Below, piece by piece: positions 27,449-35,759 of a stretch of DNA of 64,000 nucleotides. The translations under genes were made by a program, and so were the position numbers. The stretch comes from Streptomyces rhizosphaerihabitans (GTDB taxonomy: Bacteria > Actinomycetota > Actinomycetes > Streptomycetales > Streptomycetaceae): NCBI RefSeq assembly GCF_025399795.1, contig NZ_JAODTZ010000002.1:248001-312000 (forward strand), written 5' to 3'. Positions within the stretch are counted from its first letter, which is position 1; every line of letters begins with the position of its first letter. The notes below the pieces were generated by a model. That model was not told the DNA's origin and did not search any database. It saw only the letters and a list, made by a program, of their open reading frames with translations.

Positions 27449-28252
27449 TCAGCGCCCCAGGTACTTCGGCTTCTCCTTGTTCACGAACGCCTGGACCGCG
27501 ATGGTGTGGTCCTCGGACGCGCCGGCCCGCGCCTGGAGCTCGTCCTCCTTCTCCAGGGTCTCGTCCAGCGAGTGGGTGAGCCCGAACGCGAGGGACTCCT
27601 TCAGCGCGGCATACGCCAGCGTCGGCCCGGCGGCCAGTGCCCGCGCCACCTTCTCCGCCTCCGCGTGCAGCTCGCCGGCCGGAACCAGCCGGTTCGCGAT
27701 CCCCAGCTCGTACGCCTCCTGGGCGCTGATGCTGCGGGGGAAGAGCAGCAGATCGGCGGCGCGGCTCGGGCCGATGACCCGGGGCAGCGTCCAGGAGATC
27801 CCGGAGTCGGCGGTCAGCGCGACGCCGGCGAAGGACGTGTTGAAGGCGGCCGTGTCGGCGACGACGCGGTAGTCCGCGGCGAGCGCGAAACCGAACCCGG
27901 CCCCGGCCGCGACGCCGTTGACCCCGGCCACCACGGGCTTCGCGGCTCCGGTCAGGGCCCGCACGATGGGGTTGTAGTGCTCGCGCACGGTGCTCATGGT
28001 CCGGCCCGACCCCGACTGCTTGTCGGCGGCCAGCAGCCCGATGTGCTCCTTGAGGTCCTGCCCGACGCAGAACGCCCGGTCGCCGGCGGCGGTCAGCAGG
28101 ATCGCCCGTACGGCGTCGTCCGAGGCGGCCGCCTGCGCCGCGTCCCGGAAGGCGACCTTGGTCTCGGTGTTCATCGCGTTCATCGCCTCGGGGCGGTTCA
28201 GCGTGATCGTCGCGAGTCCGTCGCTCACCTCGTAGAGCACGGTGTCGGCCAT
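27449..28252 (-). CDS. Enoyl-CoA hydratase/isomerase family protein
   Basis: A 267-aa crotonase-fold enzyme acting on acyl-CoA. Oxyanion-hole and CoA regions are GDRAFCVGQDLKEH and GVNGVAAGAGFGFALAADYRV. The active-site stretch reads FAGVALTADSGISWTLPRVIG, with Asp rather than the classical Glu, as in PaaG-type isomerases or phenylacetate-pathway members, so a simple hydratase role is not certain. The C-terminal helix ends in KEKPKYLGR. It stands alone, convergent with tag. Confidence 0.85.
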   Translation of the reverse strand: MADTVLYEVSDGLATITLNRPEAMNAMNTETKVAFRDAAQAAASDDAVRAILLTAAGDRAFCVGQDLKEHIGLLAADKQSGSGRTMSTVREHYNPIVRALTGAAKPVVAGVNGVAAGAGFGFALAADYRVVADTAAFNTSFAGVALTADSGISWTLPRVIGPSRAADLLLFPRSISAQEAYELGIANRLVPAGELHAEAEKVARALAAGPTLAYAALKESLAFGLTHSLDETLEKEDELQARAGASEDHTIAVQAFVNKEKPKYLGR

Positions 28253-28616
28253 GGTGGGTCCCTTCCGGGGGTCGCGGCTCGTCGTACCGGCCGGTACGTC
28301 CTGTGTCCGATGACAGCATGGCGGAGATCACCGGCGGTGGCGCGGGGCGTACATGTGACCTGCATCAAAGAATTCCGGGCCGCGGAAGTCCATGCGGCGG
28401 CGCAGTATCGCAGCCACATCGCCGAATTGAGTGGTTTTGCTCAAGCGCGTTGCGCAAGCGATGCCGACTGATGTTGGTCATCGGGTCCTGAGATGCGGGA
28501 TAATGGCCTGGAAGCAATGTGTTCGATGCCGGTGACGTGTGTCCTATGAGGGGACGTGCGTGCCCTCCGAGGGGGCCGTCGGCGACGATGAGCTGGTTTC
28601 AGGAAGGGGAACGAGC
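28253..28616. other. 364-bp intergenic region between enoyl-CoA hydratase and DUF3117 genes
   Basis: Divergent promoter region. No gene recognised. It includes the palindrome TTGCGCAA (28450-28457) and a probable GATAAT -10 box (28499-28504) for the DUF3117 gene. Confidence 0.5.
28474..28504 (+). promoter_or_regulatory. Putative promoter for DUF3117 gene
   Basis: TTGGTC (28474-28479) and GATAAT (28499-28504), 19 nt apart, about 110 bp before the gene start. The -10 match is good; the -35 match and spacing are only fair. Confidence 0.45.
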
Positions 28617-28784
28617 ATGGCGGCCATGAAGCCGCGGACGGGCGATGGCCCGCTCGAGGTGACCAAGGAGGGGCGGGGCATCGTCATGCGCGTTCCGCTC
28701 GAAGGCGGCGGTCGACTCGTCGTCGAGCTGACCCCTGACGAGGCCGACGCACTCGGCGACGCCCTCAAGAAGGTCGTCGGCTGA
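28617..28784 (+). CDS. DUF3117 small protein (Rv1211-like)
   Basis: A 55-aa protein, MAAMKPRTGDGPLEVTKEGR..., with a C-terminal VELTPDEADALGDALKKVVG that recalls DUF3107-like folds. It is highly conserved across actinobacteria but has no known function. ATG 28617 has a strong GGAAGGGG (28602-28609). A near-ideal intrinsic terminator follows 24 bp after the stop codon, so it is a monocistronic unit. Confidence 0.88.
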   Translation: MAAMKPRTGDGPLEVTKEGRGIVMRVPLEGGGRLVVELTPDEADALGDALKKVVG

Positions 28785-28808
28785 CGCGGAACGCGACCCA
28801 CACCTCTT

Positions 28809-28853
28809 CGGCTTCCCCGGCACCGCACCTGGTGCCGGGGAAGCCGTTTTTTT
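28809..28853 (+). terminator. Strong intrinsic terminator with U-tract after DUF3117 gene
   Basis: A perfect 16-bp stem (28809-28824 with 28831-28846), 6-nt loop, and seven T (28847-28853). The clearest rho-independent terminator in the window; U-tracts this long are rare in Streptomyces. Confidence 0.95.
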
Positions 28854-28963
28854 CCGGCGTACGGGACTGCCACGCCGCTCGGTCGGCAGCGATCGGCGGG
28901 GCATATGGCCTGGTCGGAGGCGCATGACGGGAAACGGATCGGGCGGCGGGTCGGGCAGCGGGG

Positions 28964-29599
28964 TCAGCGCTTGACCGCGCACAGCAGACCGTCGCCCACC
29001 GGCAGCAGAGACGGCACCAGCTCCTGGCTCTCGCGCACCGCGCGCAGCAGTTCGCGCAGCCGGCTCACCTCCACCGGCTGCGGTCCCGAGTCCACGGTGC
29101 GGCCGTCCGCGAAGACACCCTCGAAGGCGACGAGCCCGCCCGGCCGCAGCAGGCGCAACGATTCAGCGAGGTAGTCCAGGCACTCCAGACGGTCGCCGTC
29201 GCAGAACACGAGGTCGTAGCCGGCGTCCGCGAGGCGGGGCAGGACATCCAGCGCGCGGCCCGGGATGAAGCGCGCGCGATTGCTGGCGAAACCGGCGGCG
29301 CGGAAGGCCTGGCGGGCGAACTGCTGGCGCTCCGGCTCCGGATCCACCGTGGTCAGTACCCCGTCCGGCCGCATGCCGTGCAGAAGATGAATTCCGGAGA
29401 CGCCGGTCCCGGTACCGATCTCGGCTACCGCCTTCGCGTCCAGGCTGGCGGCGAGCAGGCGCAGCGCGGCGCCCGTGCCGGGCGACACCGAGCGCAGGCC
29501 TACCTCGTGGGCCCGGTCCCGGGCCCAGCGCAGCGCCTCGTCCTCGGCGACAAAGGCGTCGGCGAACGCCGCCCAGCTCGTCTGCCGGTTGCCGGTAAT
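28964..29599 (-). CDS. SAM-dependent O-methyltransferase (Rv1220c-like), probable ATT start
   Basis: Class I methyltransferase of about 211 aa, transcribed away from sigE. The SAM loop is VAEIGTGTGVSGIHLLHGM, followed by VDPEPERQQFARQAF and DLVFCDGDRLECLDYL. The natural substrate is unknown. The first conventional start (GTG 29488) would remove an N-terminal helix (NRQTSWAAFADAFVAEDEALRWARDRA in the open frame, written here in part only as a landmark) that the O-methyltransferase fold needs. No ATG, GTG or TTG lies between GTG 29488 and the upstream stop at 29678-29680. AGGAG (29610-29606) sits 6 nt before an ATT at 29599, which is therefore the best start. Confidence 0.82.
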   Translation of the reverse strand: MTGNRQTSWAAFADAFVAEDEALRWARDRAHEVGLRSVSPGTGAALRLLAASLDAKAVAEIGTGTGVSGIHLLHGMRPDGVLTTVDPEPERQQFARQAFRAAGFASNRARFIPGRALDVLPRLADAGYDLVFCDGDRLECLDYLAESLRLLRPGGLVAFEGVFADGRTVDSGPQPVEVSRLRELLRAVRESQELVPSLLPVGDGLLCAVKR

Positions 29600-29651
29600 G
29601 ACCCTCTCCTGTCCCCGTGATTGCCTGGGCGTGACTGTATCCGTTGGTGCC

Positions 29652-29678
29652 GGGAACCTGCGGATGGGACCGGGCGTT
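29652..29678 (+). promoter_or_regulatory. ECF-type promoter GGGAAC-N17-CGTT upstream of sigE
   Basis: GGGAAC (29652-29657), a 17-nt spacer and CGTT (29675-29678) match the GGAAC/CGTT class recognised by SigE/SigH-like ECF factors. Transcription would start near 29685, giving an autoregulated sigE transcript. It lies in the divergent spacer with the O-methyltransferase gene. Confidence 0.7.
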
Positions 29679-29820
29679 TAGAAGGGTGGGGATACCCGGC
29701 GGGGGGAAGTCGATGGATCGGTACACGGAGCGGGGCCGCGGGCAGGTGCCGGCGTACCCATATGAGCCCGTATCAAATTCTCGTAAAACCGCTTATCCGG
29801 AGCTAACGGGCGAGGTGGCT

Positions 29821-30591
29821 ATGGTAGGGGCTCCACTGGACACCACCAGAGCCGACAGGGGAGGTGCGGCTGCGCCTGTGGATCGGGGAGGGGTGCTGCG
29901 GCGCCTACTCAGATCAGCGGGTGAGCCGAAATCCGTGACCGACAACGCTGACCAGTTCCACGTTGCTGCCCCGGCGCAGACCGCGACGTTCACCACCGAC
30001 GCGGAGTCGCAGGCGTGGACTCCGCCTACCTGGGAGGAGATCGTCAGCACCCACAGCGGTCGCGTCTACCGTCTGGCCTACCGCCTCACGGGCAACCAGC
30101 ACGATGCCGAGGACCTCACTCAAGAAGTCTTCGTCCGTGTCTTCCGCTCGCTGTCGACCTACACGCCCGGCACCTTCGAGGGCTGGCTCCACCGCATCAC
30201 CACGAACCTCTTCCTCGACATGGTGCGGCGCAAGCAGCGCATCCGTTTCGACGCCCTCGGCGACGACGCGGCCGAGCGGCTGCCCAGCCGTGAGCCCTCC
30301 CCGCAGCAGGTTTTCAACGACGCGCACTTCGACGCCGACGTCCAGCAGGCGCTGGACACCCTCGCGCCCGAGTTCCGCGCCGCCGTCGTCCTCTGCGACA
30401 TCGAGGGACTGTCCTACGAGGAGATCGCCGCGACCCTGGGCGTCAAGCTCGGCACGGTCCGCTCCCGGATCCACCGCGGCCGCTCCCAGCTGCGCAAGGC
30501 CCTGGCACACCGGTCTCCCGAGGCCCGCGCCGAGCGACGCTCGTTCGCGGCCCGTGTGCCCGTGCTGGGGGGAGGGGGCGCGACCGCGTGA
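29821..30591 (+). CDS. sigE: ECF RNA polymerase sigma factor, SigE type
   Basis: A 256-aa sigma factor from ATG 29821 (GAGG upstream). Region 2 is [20 protein letters not shown] and beyond, with the -10-recognition helix in [18 protein letters not shown]; region 4 HTH is [21 protein letters not shown]. An earlier in-frame ATG at 29713, with GGGGGGAAG before it, would add 36 residues and suits the ECF promoter at 29652. Both forms may be made, as multiple starts are known for mycobacterial SigE. It overlaps the anti-sigma gene by 4 bp and heads the envelope-stress block with htrA and tatB. Confidence 0.9.
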   Translation: MVGAPLDTTRADRGGAAAPVDRGGVLRRLLRSAGEPKSVTDNADQFHVAAPAQTATFTTDAESQAWTPPTWEEIVSTHSGRVYRLAYRLTGNQHDAEDLTQEVFVRVFRSLSTYTPGTFEGWLHRITTNLFLDMVRRKQRIRFDALGDDAAERLPSREPSPQQVFNDAHFDADVQQALDTLAPEFRAAVVLCDIEGLSYEEIAATLGVKLGTVRSRIHRGRSQLRKALAHRSPEARAERRSFAARVPVLGGGGATA

Positions 30592-31535
30592 GTGGAACCC
30601 GTCCCACCCCTGCCGAGCAGCACCTCGGGGACCGACTTTCCGCCCTGGTGGACGGAGAGCTCGGTCATGAGTCGCGTGACCGCGTCCTGGCCCACCTCGC
30701 CACCTGCGCGAAGTGCAAGGCCGAGGCCGACGCCCAGCGCCGACTGAAGAGCGTCTTCGCCGAAATGGCCCCGCCACCCCCCTCCGAGAGCTTCCTGGCC
30801 CGACTCCAGGGACTTCCCGGTGGAGGCGACTCCGACAGTTCGCGGCTGGGCGGAGGAGGCTTCGGCCGCGGAGGACTTGCCGGCGGTTCGACCGGCCCCG
30901 GCCTCTCCGGCGTCTTCGGAATGCGCGGCGAAGCCTTCGGGTACGTGCCGTCCGGACCGCACGACGATGTGCTGCCCCCCGCTCCGGGGCGCGGCTTCCG
31001 TATCCATGACGTCAGCCGTCACGAGGCCGAGCGGTCGGCCTCGCGCGGGCTCCGGTTCGCCTTCGCCGCGGCGGGCGCCGTCTCGCTGGCCGCCGTCGCG
31101 CTCGGCGGAGTGTCCACCGGCGTGCTCGCAGACACCCCGGACGCGCGCGGAGGGTCCGGCGCCGGAAGCAATGTGACGCCGTCCCGTTCCCAGGGCGCGG
31201 GGGCCGCCACGGCTCCCGAGTCGCAGCGACGCCGCTCCACCGGACCGCTGCTCGCCCAGGGAGAGCGGGCGCTCGGCAATGGTCCGGTGGCGCCGACCGG
31301 GGTGTCCGCCCCGCTGCTGCCCGGAGTTCCCGCTCCGGCGGCCCACGGCCAGGACGCCGTGCACACGCTGACGACACCGGTGGTCGCCGGTGCCGCCGCG
31401 ATGTCCCCGCTCATACGTCCGCTCACCGACGTCCAGCCGCTCGCGCTGACCCCGGCCCCGGCACTGCTCGCCGCCCCCGCCGTCACACCGTCCCCCACTT
31501 CCTCCTCGTCCCCCACCCCGCATAGCGCTCACTGA
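30588..31535 (+). CDS. rseA: Zinc-finger anti-sigma factor (RseA/ZAS type)
   Basis: A 315-aa anti-sigma factor. The N-terminal ZAS domain contains the HxxxCxxC motif (HLATCAKC). A Gly-rich linker leads to one likely membrane helix ([25 protein letters not shown]), and the outer region is Pro/Ala/Thr-rich. It should hold SigE at the membrane until a redox or proteolytic signal releases it. GTG 30588 overlaps the sigE stop codon, ensuring coupled synthesis. Longer than mycobacterial RseA, whose membrane helix is unclear. Confidence 0.88.
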   Translation: MSGTRPTPAEQHLGDRLSALVDGELGHESRDRVLAHLATCAKCKAEADAQRRLKSVFAEMAPPPPSESFLARLQGLPGGGDSDSSRLGGGGFGRGGLAGGSTGPGLSGVFGMRGEAFGYVPSGPHDDVLPPAPGRGFRIHDVSRHEAERSASRGLRFAFAAAGAVSLAAVALGGVSTGVLADTPDARGGSGAGSNVTPSRSQGAGAATAPESQRRRSTGPLLAQGERALGNGPVAPTGVSAPLLPGVPAPAAHGQDAVHTLTTPVVAGAAAMSPLIRPLTDVQPLALTPAPALLAAPAVTPSPTSSSSPTPHSAH

Positions 31536-31674
31536 CCCTGCCCTCTGCGCGTCGGCCCATGAACCTGGTTGAATCCGGGGTGGGCCGCGTCCGCGGGAGG
31601 GATCACGGGCGCGGAGTCGACAAGTCTGTGGTGACCGTCGGCGAGTCGTGCCGCGGGTCAGGTGTGGGGAGAGC

Positions 31675-33864
31675 ATGAACGAGGGCAGGCCCACGAAGGC
31701 GAAGTGGTGGAGCCGACCCCGGCCCCAGGGCACGGGGGCGGACACCGCACCGGCTCACCTCACGGAACCGGGTTCCACGCACCCCACTGCCCTCGCGGAG
31801 AGCGCAGGGAGTGCGGACCCGAGCGCGCCGGAGGCGCAGGCGCACCCGGGGACGGCGGCCGGTGAAGGCGACATCGGGGGCGACTACGAACTGGACCGGC
31901 CCCAGGGCCTCCCCGGCCCGGTCGAGGCGGGGGCTCCCGCCGATGCCGAGTCCGTCCTCTGGGTAGGCCTTCACGCCCGGGCCGAGGGCGCCGGTGACGG
32001 CGACTTCGAGCTCGACCGGCCCCAGGGCCTCCCCGGCCCGGTCGAGGCGCAGGCCCCTGTCGATGCCGAGTCCGCCCGCCGTGTCGGCGTTTCCGCCCAG
32101 GCCGAGGGCGCCGGTGACGGCGCGAGTGTCGGCGACTTCGAGCTGGAGCTGCCCGCGCCCCGGCGCCCCAAGCCCCTGCACGACCCCGACCCCTACGGCA
32201 CCCCGCCCTACGGCGGCCCAGGCCCGTGGGCACCCGCCCCGCCGGTCCAGCACCCGGCGGCCGCACAGGCACAGGGTCCGCACACGCAGGGCCCGTACGC
32301 GCAGCGTCCGTACGCTCAGGGCTCGCATGCGCCGGGTTCCCGGGCGGAGGCGGTCGCCCCGGCCCGCGGAGCGCACCTCGCAGAAGGTGTTCAGGCGCAC
32401 GGAGCGCACCTCGCGGAGGGTGTCCCGGCCCACGGGACGCACCCCGCAGAGGGAGTCCCCTTCCACGGAGCGCACCTCGCAGGGACAGTCCCGGGCCAGG
32501 GCGGCGCGCCCTTCGACGCCTTGCCCCATGTACCGGAACCCTCGGGACCCCCGAACCCGACAGCCTCGATGTCCAAGCCCCCTGCCGGACCCGCCGCCTC
32601 TCCCGCCCCGGTCGAGTCCGCTGTCCCCGACCCCTGGCAGAACTACGACCCCTGGGCCGCCACGCCCGGCGCCCTCCGGCAGAACGGCGCCTTCCAGCAG
32701 AACGGCCCCCTCCAGCAGAACGGGATCGCCGTGCCCACCGTGGCGGAGCGGCGCAAGAGGGCGAGGAAGGCCCTGGTGCTCGGGGCCGTCGCGCTCGCGC
32801 TGGTGTCCGGGGGAGTGGGCGGCGCCGCAGGGGCGTATCTGGAGCGCAACGGGGGGCTGACGGACATCGAGCTGCCGCAGGCCGCCAAGGAGGCCCCGGG
32901 GCGCGCCCCGGACAGTGTGGCCGGGATCGCGGCGCACGCGCTGCCCAGCGTCGTCACCCTGCATGTGCGGGGGAGCGAGGAAGAGGGAACCGGCACCGGA
33001 TTCGTGCTCGACGGCGAGGGACACATCCTCACGAACAACCACGTGATCGAACCGGCCGGCGCCGGCGGCACGATATCCGTGACGTTCAACGGCGGTGAGA
33101 CCGCCAAGGCCGAGGTCGTCGGACACGACAGCGGCTACGACCTCGCCGTCGTCAAGGTCTCGGGAGTCCACGGTCTCGCCCCGATGCCGCTGGGCAACTC
33201 GGACAGCGTCCAGGTCGGCGACCCCGTCGTCGCCATCGGCGCGCCCTTCGACCTCGCCAACACCGTCACCTCCGGGATCATCAGCGCCAAGGACCGGCCC
33301 ATCACGGCGGGCGGCGAGAAGGGCGACGGCACCGACGTCTCGTACGTGGACGCGCTCCAGACGGACGCGCCGATCAACCCCGGCAACTCGGGCGGGCCCC
33401 TGCTGGACTCCCGGGCCCGCGTCATCGGCATCAACAGCGCCATCCGCTCCGCCGACAGCGGCTCCGACCTGGGGACCGGTCAGGCCGGTTCCATCGGGCT
33501 CGGCTTCGCCATCCCCGTCAACCAGGCCAAGCGCGTCGCCGAGGAGCTCATCAACACCGGCAGGGCCACCCACCCAGTGATCGGTGTCACGCTCGACATG
33601 AACTACGCCGGTGACGGCGCGCGGGTCGGCACCAAGGCCGCCGGGGGCGGTCCGCCCGTCACCACCGGCGGACCCGGCGCGAAGGCGGGCCTCAAGGCGG
33701 GCGACGTCATCACCGAGGTCGACGGCGGACGTGTCCACTCCGGCGAGGAACTCATCGTGAAGACCCGCGCCCACCGGCCCGGCGACCGGCTCCGGCTGAC
33801 CGTCCGGCGGGGCGGCACGCGCAGGACGGTCACCCTGGTCCTCGGTTCCGCGAGCGGCGACTGA
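31675..33864 (+). CDS. htrA: HtrA-like membrane-anchored serine protease with PDZ domain
   Basis: A 729-aa protease. The first ~355 residues are disordered and repetitive: a 40-residue (120-bp) tandem unit at 31861-32140, and further AEGV-xHG-HLAEG repeats. One membrane helix (RKALVLGAVALALVSGGVGG) places the protease outside. The trypsin-like triad is His456 (LTNNHVI), Asp489 (YDLAVVKV) and Ser572 (NPGNSGGPL), followed by one PDZ domain (GGPGAKAGLKAGDVITEVDGGRV). It is expected to degrade misfolded envelope proteins and lies in the SigE-RseA block. ATG 31675 follows GGGGAGAG. Confidence 0.92.
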   Translation: MNEGRPTKAKWWSRPRPQGTGADTAPAHLTEPGSTHPTALAESAGSADPSAPEAQAHPGTAAGEGDIGGDYELDRPQGLPGPVEAGAPADAESVLWVGLHARAEGAGDGDFELDRPQGLPGPVEAQAPVDAESARRVGVSAQAEGAGDGASVGDFELELPAPRRPKPLHDPDPYGTPPYGGPGPWAPAPPVQHPAAAQAQGPHTQGPYAQRPYAQGSHAPGSRAEAVAPARGAHLAEGVQAHGAHLAEGVPAHGTHPAEGVPFHGAHLAGTVPGQGGAPFDALPHVPEPSGPPNPTASMSKPPAGPAASPAPVESAVPDPWQNYDPWAATPGALRQNGAFQQNGPLQQNGIAVPTVAERRKRARKALVLGAVALALVSGGVGGAAGAYLERNGGLTDIELPQAAKEAPGRAPDSVAGIAAHALPSVVTLHVRGSEEEGTGTGFVLDGEGHILTNNHVIEPAGAGGTISVTFNGGETAKAEVVGHDSGYDLAVVKVSGVHGLAPMPLGNSDSVQVGDPVVAIGAPFDLANTVTSGIISAKDRPITAGGEKGDGTDVSYVDALQTDAPINPGNSGGPLLDSRARVIGINSAIRSADSGSDLGTGQAGSIGLGFAIPVNQAKRVAEELINTGRATHPVIGVTLDMNYAGDGARVGTKAAGGGPPVTTGGPGAKAGLKAGDVITEVDGGRVHSGEELIVKTRAHRPGDRLRLTVRRGGTRRTVTLVLGSASGD
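31861..32140 (+). repeat. 120-bp tandem repeat within htrA
   Basis: Segments starting at 31861, 31981 and 32101 align with exact 120-bp periodicity (about 2.3 copies). Each encodes 40 residues of the disordered N-terminal part of HtrA, such as LDRPQGLPGPVEA. Copies differ at scattered positions, so the duplication is not very recent. Confidence 0.85.
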
Positions 33865-33869
33865 GAGCT

Positions 33870-33924
33870 CCGCGAGTCACGGACGGGAGCCCCGCGAGTC
33901 ACAGACGGGAGCCCCGCGAGTCAC
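33870..33924. repeat. 22-bp tandem repeat after htrA, about 2.5 copies
   Basis: The core CCGCGAGTCAC begins at 33870, 33892 and 33914, an exact 22-bp period. The third copy flows into a short GTCAC/GTGAC hairpin. It starts 6 bp after the htrA stop codon. Confidence 0.75.
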
Positions 33925-34128
33925 GGCCACGAGTGACACGAACCTCACAGTCGAGCATGATGTCGCAGCTCCGGACGGCAAACATCATGGAAAACCAGCG
34001 GTGTACATGAAGTCGGAAGCCCCGGGACAGTTCCGGACGGACAGGAACGCCGGGTACCGTTGGACCCGGCCCGGACCACGGAAGACTCCCGAGGGCCGTG
34101 GACCGAGGACATCGCAAGGAGCTATCAG

Positions 34129-34584
34129 GTGTTCAATGACGTAGGACCGCTTGAGCTGGTGACGCTGGTCGTCCTGGCCGTGCTCGTCTTCGGTCCCGAG
34201 AAGCTCCCGAAGATGATTCAGGACGTCACGCGCACGATTCGCAAGATCCGTGAGTTCTCGGAGAGCGCCAAGGCGGACATCCGCGATGAACTCGGCCCGG
34301 AGTTCAAGGACTTCGAGTTCGAGGACCTCAACCCCAAGACGTTCATACGCAAGCAGCTGGACAATGACGAGCTGGGGCTCAAGGAAATCCGTAACGGCTT
34401 CGACCTGAAGAAGGAGATGGCCGAGGTCACGGACGTGGTGCACGGCCGCGAGTCCGACTCCTCGGACACCTCCGGGTCCACCGGGTCCTCCAACGGCACG
34501 GCCGGCGGTTCCGTCGACATGACGAAGAAGCGCGAGAAGCTCGACGCCGACGAGCACCCGCCCTACGACGCCGACGCCACCTGA
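34129..34584 (+). CDS. tatB: Sec-independent (Tat) protein translocase subunit TatB
   Basis: A 151-aa protein. The N-terminal membrane helix (VGPLELVTLVVLAVLVF) is followed by the conserved FGPEKLPKMIQD hinge and an amphipathic, charged helix; the C-terminal half is polar and Ser/Asp-rich. TatB forms the twin-arginine receptor complex with TatC at the membrane. GTG 34129 has AAGGAG (34116-34121) at 7 nt. TatA and TatC genes are not in the window. Its place after sigE-rseA-htrA repeats the mycobacterial order Rv1221-Rv1224. Confidence 0.93.
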   Translation: MFNDVGPLELVTLVVLAVLVFGPEKLPKMIQDVTRTIRKIREFSESAKADIRDELGPEFKDFEFEDLNPKTFIRKQLDNDELGLKEIRNGFDLKKEMAEVTDVVHGRESDSSDTSGSTGSSNGTAGGSVDMTKKREKLDADEHPPYDADAT

Positions 34585-34887
34585 GCCGTACGGAGTACCG
34601 CGGCGGCCCGCCGCACGGGAGCGTGCGCGACCGGGCATCCGCCACCCTCGCGGGCCGGACCGGCCCTGGCTTCGGCCGGATGGGTCCGGTCTGAAAACGT
34701 TTTCGTCCGTGGGCCGCGAACAGACCCCGCGCAGTCCGAATACGCCGTTCACACGCCTTACGCGCCGGGCGCTTTCGCCGCTGCTCGGAGCGGTGTGGCT
34801 ATGCTGCCCAGTTGTTGTGCGGACCGACAAGGACGCCCGAGGGGGGCGGGCCACCCGGTCCGACGAGAGCGAGGAGGCGTCCGGCAG
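34585..34887. other. 303-bp spacer with LacI-like palindrome
   Basis: No gene seen between tatB and the 218-aa protein gene. It holds the 12-bp palindrome at 34693-34704 and a GAGGAGG ribosome site at 34871-34877. Confidence 0.5.
34693..34704. promoter_or_regulatory. 12-bp palindrome GAAAACGTTTTC, LacI-family-like operator
   Basis: A perfect AT-rich palindrome with central CG in an otherwise GC-rich spacer. It has the form of LacI/GalR-family operators. No LacI-family regulator is encoded in the window. Confidence 0.45.
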
Positions 34888-35544
34888 ATGGAGACGACAA
34901 GTCGGGTAGGCGCGCAGGCGCCGGCCGCGGAGGGCGGACAACAGGTCCCCTCCGCCCGGCGTACGGTCGACGGCTACCTGCTGGCGCACTTCCCCTGGTA
35001 CGGCCTCGACGAGGCCTTCACGGGGTCGCACTGGCTGATGCCGGTGGGTACCTCGGCGGACGGCGCCGTCGAGCACGGTTCGATCGGGCACGGGGACGAG
35101 CCCTCGGTGCGCCCCGAGCCGGGCGAGGACAAGGAGCGGTTCGCGGTGGTGGTCACCGTCGCCGCCAGCCCCGTACGGCGCAGCGCGGACGGCACGGGAC
35201 TGCTGGAGGCCACCTCGGTGTCCTCGGCGGCCTGGCTGGCCGGTGTGGGGCTGCTGTCCTTCACCTGGCCCGGCCAGATGGACCACACCCTGCGCGACGA
35301 CTGGCTGGACCAGCAGACCGAGACCGCGTGGGTGCTGGCCGACGACCTGGACGGACCGGACTGGTCCACCCTGTCCCTCCCCGTGGACGGCGTCCCCACG
35401 AGCTTCCACTACCGCGAGTCCGAGTTCGGCTGGGTCCTCGCGGGTTCCACCCAGGAAGGCGTCCACGTGGGAGCGTACGGGCGGGGAATGAGCGCGTACG
35501 GGCTGGGCTTCGCGATGATCAAGGACATCGCGGCCTACGCCTAG
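34888..35544 (+). CDS. Conserved hypothetical protein, 218 aa
   Basis: A soluble-looking protein of 218 aa from ATG 34888 with GAGGAGG 10 nt upstream. Conserved-looking blocks are TVDGYLLAHFPWYGLDEAFTGSHWL, WPGQMDHTLRDDWLDQQTE and FHYRESEFGWVLAGSTQEGVHVGAYGRGMSAYGLG. The regular tryptophans and lack of signal or membrane segments suggest a compact cytoplasmic fold. I do not recognise the family and no catalytic motif stands out. A LacI-like palindrome lies 190 bp upstream. Confidence 0.8.
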   Translation: METTSRVGAQAPAAEGGQQVPSARRTVDGYLLAHFPWYGLDEAFTGSHWLMPVGTSADGAVEHGSIGHGDEPSVRPEPGEDKERFAVVVTVAASPVRRSADGTGLLEATSVSSAAWLAGVGLLSFTWPGQMDHTLRDDWLDQQTETAWVLADDLDGPDWSTLSLPVDGVPTSFHYRESEFGWVLAGSTQEGVHVGAYGRGMSAYGLGFAMIKDIAAYA

Positions 35545-35643
35545 AAACGGCCCTGGCAGCCGCTTCAGGCACTGGTGGCACTGGCGCTTGCGCCGGTAGC
35601 GGATGCGGGGCCCGGCAGTCGCTGCGAGGCCCTGACAGCCGCT

Positions 35644-35689
35644 ACGAAGGAGGGGGCGCCGTCCGAACGGACGGCGCCCCCTCCTTCGT
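35644..35689. terminator. 21-bp perfect hairpin terminator before mrp
   Basis: A 21-bp perfect stem (35644-35664 with 35669-35689) with GAAC loop between the convergent 218-aa gene and mrp; can serve both strands. A 22-bp perfect direct repeat (35698-35719 and 35736-35757) lies between it and the mrp stop codon. Confidence 0.9.
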
Positions 35690-35759
35690 GCCGGCGACTC
35701 TGGAGCTTCGTGCGGGAAGCCCTGGAACCCGACGGCTCTGGAGCTTCGTGCGGGAAGTC

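Noticed and set aside
29163..29726. 187-codon minus-strand frame overlapping the O-methyltransferase start
   Set aside because: Other frame of the same region; the product is Arg/Gly-rich and lacks the SAM motif.
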